Source of the DNA: an uncultured Collinsella sp.
Lineage (GTDB): Bacteria > Actinomycetota > Coriobacteriia > Coriobacteriales > Coriobacteriaceae
Assembly: GCA_900552425.1 (NCBI GenBank)
Contig: URZR01000089.1
Span: forward strand, 1-6,765
Reading direction: 5' to 3'
Length of the DNA stretch: 6,765 nt
Shown: positions 1 to 5,615 of the stretch, one piece after another
Layout: the number at the start of each line of letters is the position of its first letter
Position numbering within the stretch: position 1 is the stretch's first letter
Translations under genes and position numbers: made by a program
Notes under the pieces: generated by a model
Told to the model about the DNA's origin: nothing
The model's database searches: none
Seen by the model: the letters and a program-made list of their open reading frames with translations, nothing else

Positions 1-3000
1 GTGCCGGCTGCGGGGTCCCAAAAGCGCATGAGCAGCTTAAGCAGCGTCGACTTGCCCGAACCCGAGCGCCCCATGATGCAGGTCATGGTACCGGGCGCAA
101 AGGTGCAGGTCACGTCGTCGAGGATGAGACTCGCAGCGGTGTCGTTCGCGACCTGCTCTGTGGCGCCCGCACCGCCCGCGTCCACGCCGCCCACATAGCT
201 AAAGCTCACATGCTCGGCTGCGGCGCCGGCAAACTCAACGTTCTGTCCATCGGCGACCTCGGCGCACTGGGGCTGCTCGTCGAGCAAATCGAGCACGCGT
301 GCGCCCGAGGCGAGCGTCTCCTGCAGTGAGGCGCCCAGGCGGCTCACGGCCATCACCGAGCCAAACGACGACACAAAGGTAAAGACGGCGACAAACGCTG
401 CGGCAAAGTCAATCGTTCCCGCAGCCACCAGCTGCAGCGCACGCCCGAGCATCACCAGATTAGCCACAAGAATAAGCGCATCGGCTACGGCCTCGCTGAC
501 CGCCTGGCGGCGCTTGAGGCGCGCGTCCACGGCGCCGACTTGCTCGGTCAGCTTGCCCAGGGCACGGCTGCGATCGGTGCCACCGGCAAACTGGATGGTC
601 TCGCCCGCGCCGCGCAGACTGTCGAGTACAAAGGCGCCCAGCTTACCGGCGCCCTCGCGGCTCTGGCGGCCGGTGGTGCCGCATGCCTTGGCCGAGGTCA
701 GGGGCAGCAGCACGCCCAGGACCGCGTAGGCCACGAGCGCGATGCCCGCGAGCTCGGGGCTCACAGCCAGCAAAAAGCCCTCAAACACAACGGTGCAGAC
801 CAGAGCTATGGCAATGGGCGAGATGGTGTGCGCGTAGAAGACCTCGAGCAGCTCGATATCCGAGGTGACCAGGCTCACGAGCTCGCCCTTGCCGCGGCCC
901 TCGAGCTTGGCGGGGGCGAGCTGGCGCAGGGCGCCAAACACCAGGTCGCGAATGTGTGCGAGCAGACGGAATGCGATGTAATGGTTGCAGAGCTGCTCGC
1001 CGTAGTGGAGCGGCCCGCGCGCGATGCCGCAGGCGGCACAGGCCGCGCATGTGACGATAAGACCAAGCCCCAAGGCGTTGCGGCCCAGCGCGGCCATAAG
1101 GCCGAGGGCGCCAAAGGCCGGCACGAACGCGGCGGTGAGCATGCCAATGCTGCCCAGCGCGACGGCTAGCACAAGCCAGCCGGCAAGCGGTCGGACGAGC
1201 CCCATCATGCGCCACATGATGGACGGCGCCGAGCGACGGGCGCGGCCGGAGTCAGGCACCGCGGCAGCGGAAGACGAGCCGGCACCGTTGAGGCCATCGG
1301 TACGGGCGGTGCTGCCGTCAACAGCCTCAACCGCGCCGGCATCCTCGGCATCACCCTCCGCATACGCATATGCCGAGAGCTGCTCCTGGCTGTTCCACAT
1401 GCGCGCATAGGCGCCCGCGCCCGACAGGAGCTCATCATGGGTGCCGCGCTCGGCAATGCGACCGCGCTCCAGCACCAGAATCTGGTCGGCGTCCACGATC
1501 GTCGACAGGCGATGCGCCACCACAATTACGGTGTGCTCGCCGGCAAGCGACGCGATGACCTCGCCGATCGCGGCCTCGCTTGCGGCATCGACGTTGCTCG
1601 TCGCCTCGTCAAACACATAGATGGGCGAGTCGTGCAGCAGGGCGCGTGCCATGCACACGCGCTGGCGCTGGCCACCCGAAAGGTTGGTGCCGCCCTCGTT
1701 AATCACCATGTCGAGCCCGCCGTTGGCCTGCACAAAGGCCGCCACGCGCGTGCGGCCGAGCGCGCGCAAAAGCTCGGTGTCGGTGGCGTTGGGCTGGGCG
1801 AGCAGCAGGTTGTCGCGCAGGGTGCCGGCAAACAGGTAGCCGTTGGTGGGCACCAGGGTGACGGCACGCATGAGTGAGGCGGCCGTGGCATCGCGCAGCT
1901 CGACGCCGCCAATGCGCACGCTGCCGCGGTAGGCGTCCTTGCGGCCCGCGATAATCCCCGCGAGCGTGGACTTGCCGCCGCCGCTTTCGCCCACGAGTGC
2001 CACGAGCGAGCCGTGCGCAATGGTCGCGCTGGCGCTGTCCAGCACCGTGCGGTCGCCGTATGCATAGCTCACGCCCGCGAGCTCGATATCGCCGCGACCG
2101 TCAAGCTCAACATCGCCGCGCTCGGGCTCGGGCGTATCCAAAATGCCAAACATGCGGCGCGAGGCGGCCATGCCGTTCATGGCCGTGTGGAACAGCGATC
2201 CCAGGCGGCGCATGGGCAAAAAGAACTCCTGCGACAGAAAGACGATGAGGAAGGCAGCCTCAAAGCCAATTTTGCCCGTGGCGAGCTGCAGCGTGGCTAC
2301 GATAATGCCGAGCGCGGCGCCCATATAGACGACCAGGTCCATAACGCAAATGGAGCGCAGCTGCATCACCAGCAGGCGCATGGTCGCTGTGCGGAAACGC
2401 TCGGACTCGGCGTTGATGCGCTTGTGCCAGTCGCGGTCGGCCTGATACACCTTAAGGGTGGTAAGACCCTGAACGGCCTCCAGGAACATGCCGCCAAGAT
2501 CGACATAGCTGCCCCAGTACTCGGCACCGATCTTTTTGGCGTTGCGCATGACCATCATAATGGAGACGGGGATGACCGGAACGCAGGCGAGCAGCAGCGC
2601 GGCGGGAAGACCCGCTTGGCCCACGAGCAGTACAAACAGCGTGATGGGTGCCAAGCCGGCAAAGAAGAGCTGCGGCAGGTAGCCGCCAAAGTACACCTGG
2701 AGTTGCGTGGCGCCCTCGACGCTGGTCTGGACGGCCTCGGCGGTGGGGACGGTCTCGGTGTAGGAGGGGCCGAGTGCGGTGAGCTTGTCGTAGACGAACG
2801 AGCGCACGCGGCGGACGGCCTCGAACGCGGCTTTGTCGCCGGCGCGTTGGGCCAGGTAGATGGAGGCGGCGCGCACGATGATGGCGGCGGCGAGCGGCAG
2901 GGCCGCCTGTGCGAGGGCATCGACGGCGAGCGCGGCGGAAAGACCGTCCGTGACGATGCCGCCCAAGATGCGCGCAAGCACCCACATCACCGTGATGTTT

Positions 3001-3089
3001 GCCATGAGCGCGATCCATTTAAACAGGACGCTCGCCACAATGTAGGGCGTTGCCTGCGGAACCAGGGAGAAGAGCCGCTTCTCGAACAT
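1..3089 (-). CDS. Fused CydDC-like ABC exporter, TMD1-NBD1-TMD2-NBD2 (partial, C-terminus off the left edge)
   Basis: One stop-free minus-strand frame gives 1029 residues and is still open at base 1. TMD1 covers about residues 10-325. Its end (E288-F-F-L-P-M-R294, then a LGSLFH-like stretch) resembles CydD. NBD1 has a paired aromatic A-loop (Y342, Y344), Walker A G367-E-S-G-G-G-K373-S-T375, signature L470-S-G-G-Q474, Walker B ending D494-E495 and H-loop H526, so it looks catalytic. However, the Q-loop position holds T415. A low-complexity Ala/Asp/Ser-rich linker (about 572-622) leads to TMD2. There H695-Y-G-E-Q699 and the following helix match the CydC pattern RxxxRYxE. NBD2 shows Walker A G1007-R-S-G-S-G-K1013-S-T1015; the rest lies outside. 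E. coli CydD and CydC are separate chains that support cytochrome bd assembly, with thiol export or haem handling proposed. Fused forms are known in actinobacteria. The substrate here is unknown, and a general drug or peptide exporter is the alternative. Confidence 0.9.
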   Translation of the reverse strand, partial: MFEKRLFSLVPQATPYIVASVLFKWIALMANITVMWVLARILGGIVTDGLSAALAVDALAQAALPLAAAIIVRAASIYLAQRAGDKAAFEAVRRVRSFVYDKLTALGPSYTETVPTAEAVQTSVEGATQLQVYFGGYLPQLFFAGLAPITLFVLLVGQAGLPAALLLACVPVIPVSIMMVMRNAKKIGAEYWGSYVDLGGMFLEAVQGLTTLKVYQADRDWHKRINAESERFRTATMRLLVMQLRSICVMDLVVYMGAALGIIVATLQLATGKIGFEAAFLIVFLSQEFFLPMRRLGSLFHTAMNGMAASRRMFGILDTPEPERGDVELDGRGDIELAGVSYAYGDRTVLDSASATIAHGSLVALVGESGGGKSTLAGIIAGRKDAYRGSVRIGGVELRDATAASLMRAVTLVPTNGYLFAGTLRDNLLLAQPNATDTELLRALGRTRVAAFVQANGGLDMVINEGGTNLSGGQRQRVCMARALLHDSPIYVFDEATSNVDAASEAAIGEVIASLAGEHTVIVVAHRLSTIVDADQILVLERGRIAERGTHDELLSGAGAYARMWNSQEQLSAYAYAEGDAEDAGAVEAVDGSTARTDGLNGAGSSSAAAVPDSGRARRSAPSIMWRMMGLVRPLAGWLVLAVALGSIGMLTAAFVPAFGALGLMAALGRNALGLGLIVTCAACAACGIARGPLHYGEQLCNHYIAFRLLAHIRDLVFGALRQLAPAKLEGRGKGELVSLVTSDIELLEVFYAHTISPIAIALVCTVVFEGFLLAVSPELAGIALVAYAVLGVLLPLTSAKACGTTGRQSREGAGKLGAFVLDSLRGAGETIQFAGGTDRSRALGKLTEQVGAVDARLKRRQAVSEAVADALILVANLVMLGRALQLVAAGTIDFAAAFVAVFTFVSSFGSVMAVSRLGASLQETLASGARVLDLLDEQPQCAEVADGQNVEFAGAAAEHVSFSYVGGVDAGGAGATEQVANDTAASLILDDVTCTFAPGTMTCIMGRSGSGKSTLLKLLMRFWDPAAG

Positions 3090-3093
3090 GAAA

Positions 3094-3099
3094 CCTCCT
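3094..3099 (-). promoter_or_regulatory. Ribosome binding site of the ABC exporter
   Basis: On the minus strand this reads AGGAGG, a perfect Shine-Dalgarno core, followed by TTTC and the ATG at 3089. The 4-nt spacer is on the short side. The site fixes the start: no other in-frame start near it has a comparable match, and the protein begins with a short basic stretch before the first hydrophobic segment, as expected for this family. Confidence 0.8.
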
Positions 3100-3300
3100 A
3101 TGCCGTAACGATGCCGGGCGGGGGTCCTCGGCAGCCGCTTAGTTAGCCAAATGCAACTAGAGTAACATCGTGCAGCAGGTAAGTATGCCGAGGGTAATTT
3201 TTTAGCCGATGAACTGCGTAGAAAGTCCAAAATTGTTGAGTGCGGCGAACTTTGTGGTGGACGGAGTGCGGGCGCAATTCTGATCGTGTGCGGCCTCGCT

Positions 3301-3371
3301 CCAAAACGTGTACGTCAGCCTCCGAAAGCTGCAAAAAATGACATGTTTGGAGGCTGATGTACATGTTTGGA
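3301..3371. repeat. Imperfect inverted repeat with an internal 20-bp-period direct repeat
   Basis: The arms 3301-3323 and 3349-3371 are imperfect reverse complements, matching at 19 of 23 positions. The inner nine pairs are perfect (TCAGCCTCC against GGAGGCTGA). Two of the four mismatches would be G-U pairs in RNA made from the plus strand. The loop is 25 nt. Separately, ACATGTTTGGA occurs exactly twice, at 3341-3351 and 3361-3371, start to start 20 bp. A degenerate inverted copy (CCAAAACGTGT) lies at 3301-3311. This could be a tandem operator, a structured leader RNA or one copy of a dispersed intergenic repeat; the window alone cannot decide. Confidence 0.6.
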
Positions 3372-3474
3372 TAGGGGCGAGGGCGGCGACGGACGAAAGT
3401 CACGCCTGTGCCACGTCCGATGTGCTAGCGTTTGGGTGAATAAAACGAGCCCGTGCGGAAAGGATTCGGACCGT

Positions 3475-3960
3475 ATGCAACGTGGAAGTACATCTCCGCT
3501 GTCCCGCGAGACCGATGCGCCCGAAACCATCGTCAAGCTGGAGTGCGACATCGACGATGCATCGCCCGAGGTACTCGCCTATGCCGCCGACCGCCTGCGC
3601 GAGGCAGGTGCGCGCGAGGTGCACTGGCTGCCTCTCTACTGCAAAAAAGGTCGCCCCGGCTGGCAGCTGCAGGTGATCTGCTCGCACGAGGATATCGAGC
3701 GCCTACAGACGATTATCTTTTTGGAGACCACGACCAACGCCGTTCGTCGCCAGGTGATGGAACGCGTCTGCCTGCCGCGTCGTTTTGAGCAGGTAGCGAC
3801 GCCTTGGGGCGAGGTGGCCGTCAAAGTAGCCACCCTGCCCGACGGCAGCGAGCGCGCGGCACCCGAGTACGAGGATTGTGCCCGTCTTGCCCGCGAGCAC
3901 AACGCGCCGCTCCAGCGCGTGATGCAGGCGGCTCAGAGCGCGGCGCTGCGATTTGAGTGA
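3475..3960 (+). CDS. larC: Stand-alone LarC (DUF111) C-terminal domain protein
   Basis: The 161-residue product matches the C-terminal part of LarC, the protein that inserts nickel into the pincer cofactor of lactate racemase in a CTP-dependent reaction. Family hallmarks are T18-I-V-K-L-E-C-D-I-D-D28 opening the domain, K57-K-G-R-P-G62, E84-T-T-T87 followed by a VRRQ stretch, T109-P-W-G-E113 with a VKV strand, and P130-E-Y-E-D-C135 near the end. Full LarC is about 400 residues; the N-terminal part, with its His-rich metal region, is absent and not encoded upstream. In Lactobacillus plantarum larC is split as larC1/larC2 and joined by a programmed frameshift; only the larC2 equivalent is here. 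The ATG at 3475 is chosen because AAAGGA (3459-3464) lies 10 nt upstream and homology begins near residue 17. A TTG start at 3367 would add 36 unconvincing residues. The symbol is a family label; nickel insertion by this short form is not established. Confidence 0.82.
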   Translation: MQRGSTSPLSRETDAPETIVKLECDIDDASPEVLAYAADRLREAGAREVHWLPLYCKKGRPGWQLQVICSHEDIERLQTIIFLETTTNAVRRQVMERVCLPRRFEQVATPWGEVAVKVATLPDGSERAAPEYEDCARLAREHNAPLQRVMQAAQSAALRFE

Positions 3961-4015
3961 TGCGGGCGAGTGACGTGCCGCGCCAATCCAATTAACCCCA
4001 CCGAAAGGACCACCC

Positions 4016-4564
4016 ATGAAATACCTCATCGCCTCCGACATCCACGGCTCGGCATACTGGACCGAGCGCCTGGTCGCCGCTATCGAATCCGAGCAGCCCG
4101 ACCGCATCGTTCTGCTGGGCGACCTGCTCTACCACGGCCCGCGCAACGACCTGCCGCGCGACTATGCCCCCAAGCGTGTGATTCCGCTGCTCAACGCCCT
4201 GGCCGACCGCATCATCGCGGTGCGCGGCAACTGCGACGCCGAGGTCGACCAGATGGTCCTCGACTTCCCCGTCATGGCCGACTACGCCACGCTGTTCGAC
4301 GAGACCGGCCGCGAGCTGTTCCTGACGCATGGCCACGTCTTTGGCGCTGGCATGCATAACAGCGTTGATCACGCGCCCGCGCTGCCCGAGGGCTCCGCGC
4401 TCGTCTACGGCCACACGCACATCAAGGTTAACGAGGCAAGCGAGGCGCACCCGGGCCTGTGGCTTTTCAACCCCGGCAGCGTGAGCATTCCCAAGGACGG
4501 TACGCACAGCTATGGCATCTACGAGGACGGCGCGTTCCGTCACGTGATCCTGGAGGAGGAATAA
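4016..4564 (+). CDS. yfcE: YfcE-type metal-dependent phosphodiesterase
   Basis: The 182-residue protein has about the length of E. coli YfcE (184) and every signature of the calcineurin-like metallophosphoesterase fold in order: S7-D8-I9-H10-G11, G35-D36 with H40, G71-N72-C73-D74, the histidine motif T104-H105-G106-H107, G132-H133-T134-H135, and N152-P153-G154-S155. D8, H10, D36, N72, H105, H133 and H135 are the expected two-metal ligands. Members of the YfcE/MJ0936 family hydrolyse phosphodiester bonds in vitro; the physiological substrate is poorly defined. It should be cytoplasmic, as no signal peptide or membrane helix is visible. GAAAGGA (4003-4009) lies 6 nt before the ATG. It follows the LarC-like gene by 55 nt with no terminator and precedes mazG by 2 nt, so co-transcription is likely. 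Confidence 0.93.
   Translation: MKYLIASDIHGSAYWTERLVAAIESEQPDRIVLLGDLLYHGPRNDLPRDYAPKRVIPLLNALADRIIAVRGNCDAEVDQMVLDFPVMADYATLFDETGRELFLTHGHVFGAGMHNSVDHAPALPEGSALVYGHTHIKVNEASEAHPGLWLFNPGSVSIPKDGTHSYGIYEDGAFRHVILEEE
4552..4560 (+). promoter_or_regulatory. Ribosome binding site of mazG inside the end of yfcE
   Basis: GGAGGAGGA forms the last sense codons of the phosphodiesterase gene (its Glu-rich C-terminus) and lies 6 nt before the mazG ATG at 4567. The upstream stop TAA (4562-4564) sits between the site and the start. Ribosomes finishing yfcE would therefore end on the mazG initiation region, the usual arrangement for translational coupling. Confidence 0.75.
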
Positions 4565-4566
4565 CC

Positions 4567-5427
4567 ATGGCAGAGCAGCTGGCTCAGCAAAATGCCGAGG
4601 GCTCGCGCGACCTGTCCACGCTGGTAGACGCGTCGGCCGAGCTGCAGCATCTGGTGCAGACCATCTGGCGCCTGCGTCAGCCCGACGGCTGCCCGTGGGA
4701 CCGCGAGCAGACGCACCGCAGCATTGGCAAGAACATGATCGAGGAAGCCTACGAGGCGCTCGACTGCATCGAGGCCGACGACGCGGCACACCTGCGCGAG
4801 GAGTTGGGCGACGTGCTCATGCAGGTCGTACTGCATGCGCAGATTGCGGCGGATGCCGGCGAGTTTTCGCTGGCCGATGTGGCGCGCGATATCGACGCCA
4901 AGCTCATCCGTCGTCACCCGCACGTGTTTGGCGATGCGGATGCCGACAACTCCGACGAGGTGCTCAAGATTTGGGACGAGGTCAAGCTTGCCGAGAAGGC
5001 CGCCAAAGACCAGGCCGTGGCGGCAGTCGGGGCCGCACCCGAGGGTCTGCTCGACGGTGTGCCCACGCACCTGCCGGCGCTGATGCAGGCTCAGAAGGTG
5101 TCGCGCAAGGCGGCTGCCGTGGGCTTTGAGTGGGAGACGGTCCAGGACGTGTGGGACGAGGTTGCCGAGGAGCGTGCCGAGTTTGAGGCCGAGGCTCCCG
5201 GTTCTCCCGAGCGCGAGATGGAGTTTGGCGACCTGCTCTTTGCCCTGGTCAACGTTGCGCGCAAGGAGGGAATTGACGCCGAGAGCGCCCTGCGTGCCAG
5301 TACGGCAAAGTTCCGCCGCCGCTGGGCCGCGATGGAGCAGATGGCGGCCGACGCCCACGTGGATCTGGCCGAGCTTTCGACCCACGGCCTCAATGACCTC
5401 TGGGATGCCGCAAAGGCAGAGGAGTAA
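4567..5427 (+). CDS. mazG: Nucleoside triphosphate pyrophosphohydrolase MazG
   Basis: The 286-residue protein has the two-domain plan of bacterial MazG (E. coli 263). The N-terminal domain shows W34-R-L-R, C42-P-W-D45, E59-E60-A-Y-E63 and E79-L-G-D82, the EExxE...ExxD metal-binding set, followed by VLMQVVLHAQ. A linker with R116-H-P-H-V-F and I135-W-D-E-V-K leads to the C-terminal domain, which repeats the set as E201-E202-R-A-E205 and E219-F-G-D222-L-L-F-A-L-V-N. MazG converts NTPs to NMP plus pyrophosphate. It is linked to clearing aberrant nucleotides and, in E. coli, to lowering ppGpp. The extra length is mainly an N-terminal extension of about 20 residues. The ATG at 4567 is chosen for its strong ribosome binding site; the frame upstream of it is open but overlaps yfcE. 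It is the last gene before the terminator. Confidence 0.95.
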   Translation: MAEQLAQQNAEGSRDLSTLVDASAELQHLVQTIWRLRQPDGCPWDREQTHRSIGKNMIEEAYEALDCIEADDAAHLREELGDVLMQVVLHAQIAADAGEFSLADVARDIDAKLIRRHPHVFGDADADNSDEVLKIWDEVKLAEKAAKDQAVAAVGAAPEGLLDGVPTHLPALMQAQKVSRKAAAVGFEWETVQDVWDEVAEERAEFEAEAPGSPEREMEFGDLLFALVNVARKEGIDAESALRASTAKFRRRWAAMEQMAADAHVDLAELSTHGLNDLWDAAKAEE

Positions 5428-5434
5428 GACTGCG

Positions 5435-5476
5435 GGGGCGACGGGACGGACTTGTCCCATCGCCCCTATTATTTTT
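5435..5476 (+). terminator. Rho-independent terminator after mazG
   Basis: The arms 5435-5447 (GGGGCGACGGGAC) and 5454-5466 (GTCCCATCGCCCC) pair at 12 of 13 positions, with one C/A mismatch and a 6-nt loop. A T-rich tail, TATTATTTTTA, follows directly. The stem begins 7 nt after the mazG stop. It closes the LarC-like/yfcE/mazG unit and separates it from enolase. Confidence 0.88.
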
Positions 5477-5483
5477 AAAAAGA

Positions 5484-5513
5484 TTGTATCCCTTGTCTAA
5501 CTTAGGGCATAAT
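5484..5513 (+). promoter_or_regulatory. Probable sigma-70-type promoter of eno
   Basis: TTGTAT (5484-5489) and CATAAT (5508-5513) are 18 bp apart. The -10 matches the consensus at 5 of 6 positions and the -35 at 3 of 6, including TTG. The site lies just after the mazG terminator in an AT-rich patch, as expected for a highly expressed glycolytic gene. Transcription would start near 5520. Confidence 0.55.
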
Positions 5514-5519
5514 GCAAAA

Positions 5520-5615
5520 AGTGCGATAAGGCTAACTTATGAACCTGCGCGCCGCTGTAGCGTGCAAGCCGTGTCGCCAAGCATTCAACCCGTTTCCAAG
5601 TGAGAGGGAGACAAC
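5520..5615 (+). promoter_or_regulatory. Leader of eno with ribosome binding site
   Basis: If the promoter call is right, eno has a leader of roughly 95 nt. GAGAGGGAG (5602-5610) is the ribosome binding site, 5 nt before the ATG. CTAACTTA occurs at 5497-5504, within the promoter spacer, and again at 5532-5539, a possible operator pair. I see no strong hairpin and no recognisable riboswitch. Confidence 0.4.

Larger units (their letters stand above)
3090..3474. other. Divergent intergenic region between the exporter and the LarC-like gene
   Basis: These 385 bases separate two divergent genes and should hold both promoters. The part from about 3145 to 3350 is visibly less GC-rich than the flanking genes, with runs such as TAATTTTTTAG and CAAAATTG. 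I find no convincing -35/-10 pair for either gene. TAGCGT at 3426-3431 could be a weak actinobacterial-style -10, but no good -35 lies upstream. A minus-strand frame of 86 codons (3143-3403, GTG start) crosses the region without a ribosome binding site and is probably not a gene. The main recognisable structure is the repeat cluster at 3301-3371. The short stretch AGTTAGCC at 3141-3148 recurs as its complement in the enolase leader. Confidence 0.6.

Noticed and set aside
2013..3146. A 377-codon plus-strand open frame opposite the exporter
   Set aside because: Its codons are in exact register with the exporter codons on the other strand. Such frames stay open when the real gene avoids TTA, CTA and TCA, which is expected at high GC. 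The conceptual product is Gly/His/Asp-rich, without recognisable motifs, and the minus strand encodes a clear ABC exporter.
3341..3371. Start of a CRISPR-like repeat series
   Set aside because: There are only two exact 11-bp copies with a 9-bp gap; repeat and spacer lengths are too short and there is no array.
3367..3474. Upstream TTG start for the LarC-like protein
   Set aside because: It would add 36 residues with no similarity to the family, lies inside the direct repeat and lacks a ribosome binding site. ATG 3475 has one.
3372..3480. Programmed frameshift site joining LarC1 to LarC2, as in Lactobacillus plantarum
   Set aside because: No LarC1-type coding sequence ends here in any frame, so there is nothing to shift from.
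4540..5460. A 306-codon minus-strand open frame opposite mazG
   Set aside because: It is in codon register with mazG and starts within the terminator stem; the two MazG domains on the plus strand are unambiguous.
5520..5615. Riboswitch in the eno leader
   Set aside because: It is too short for most classes, and no conserved core or strong stem could be identified by eye.
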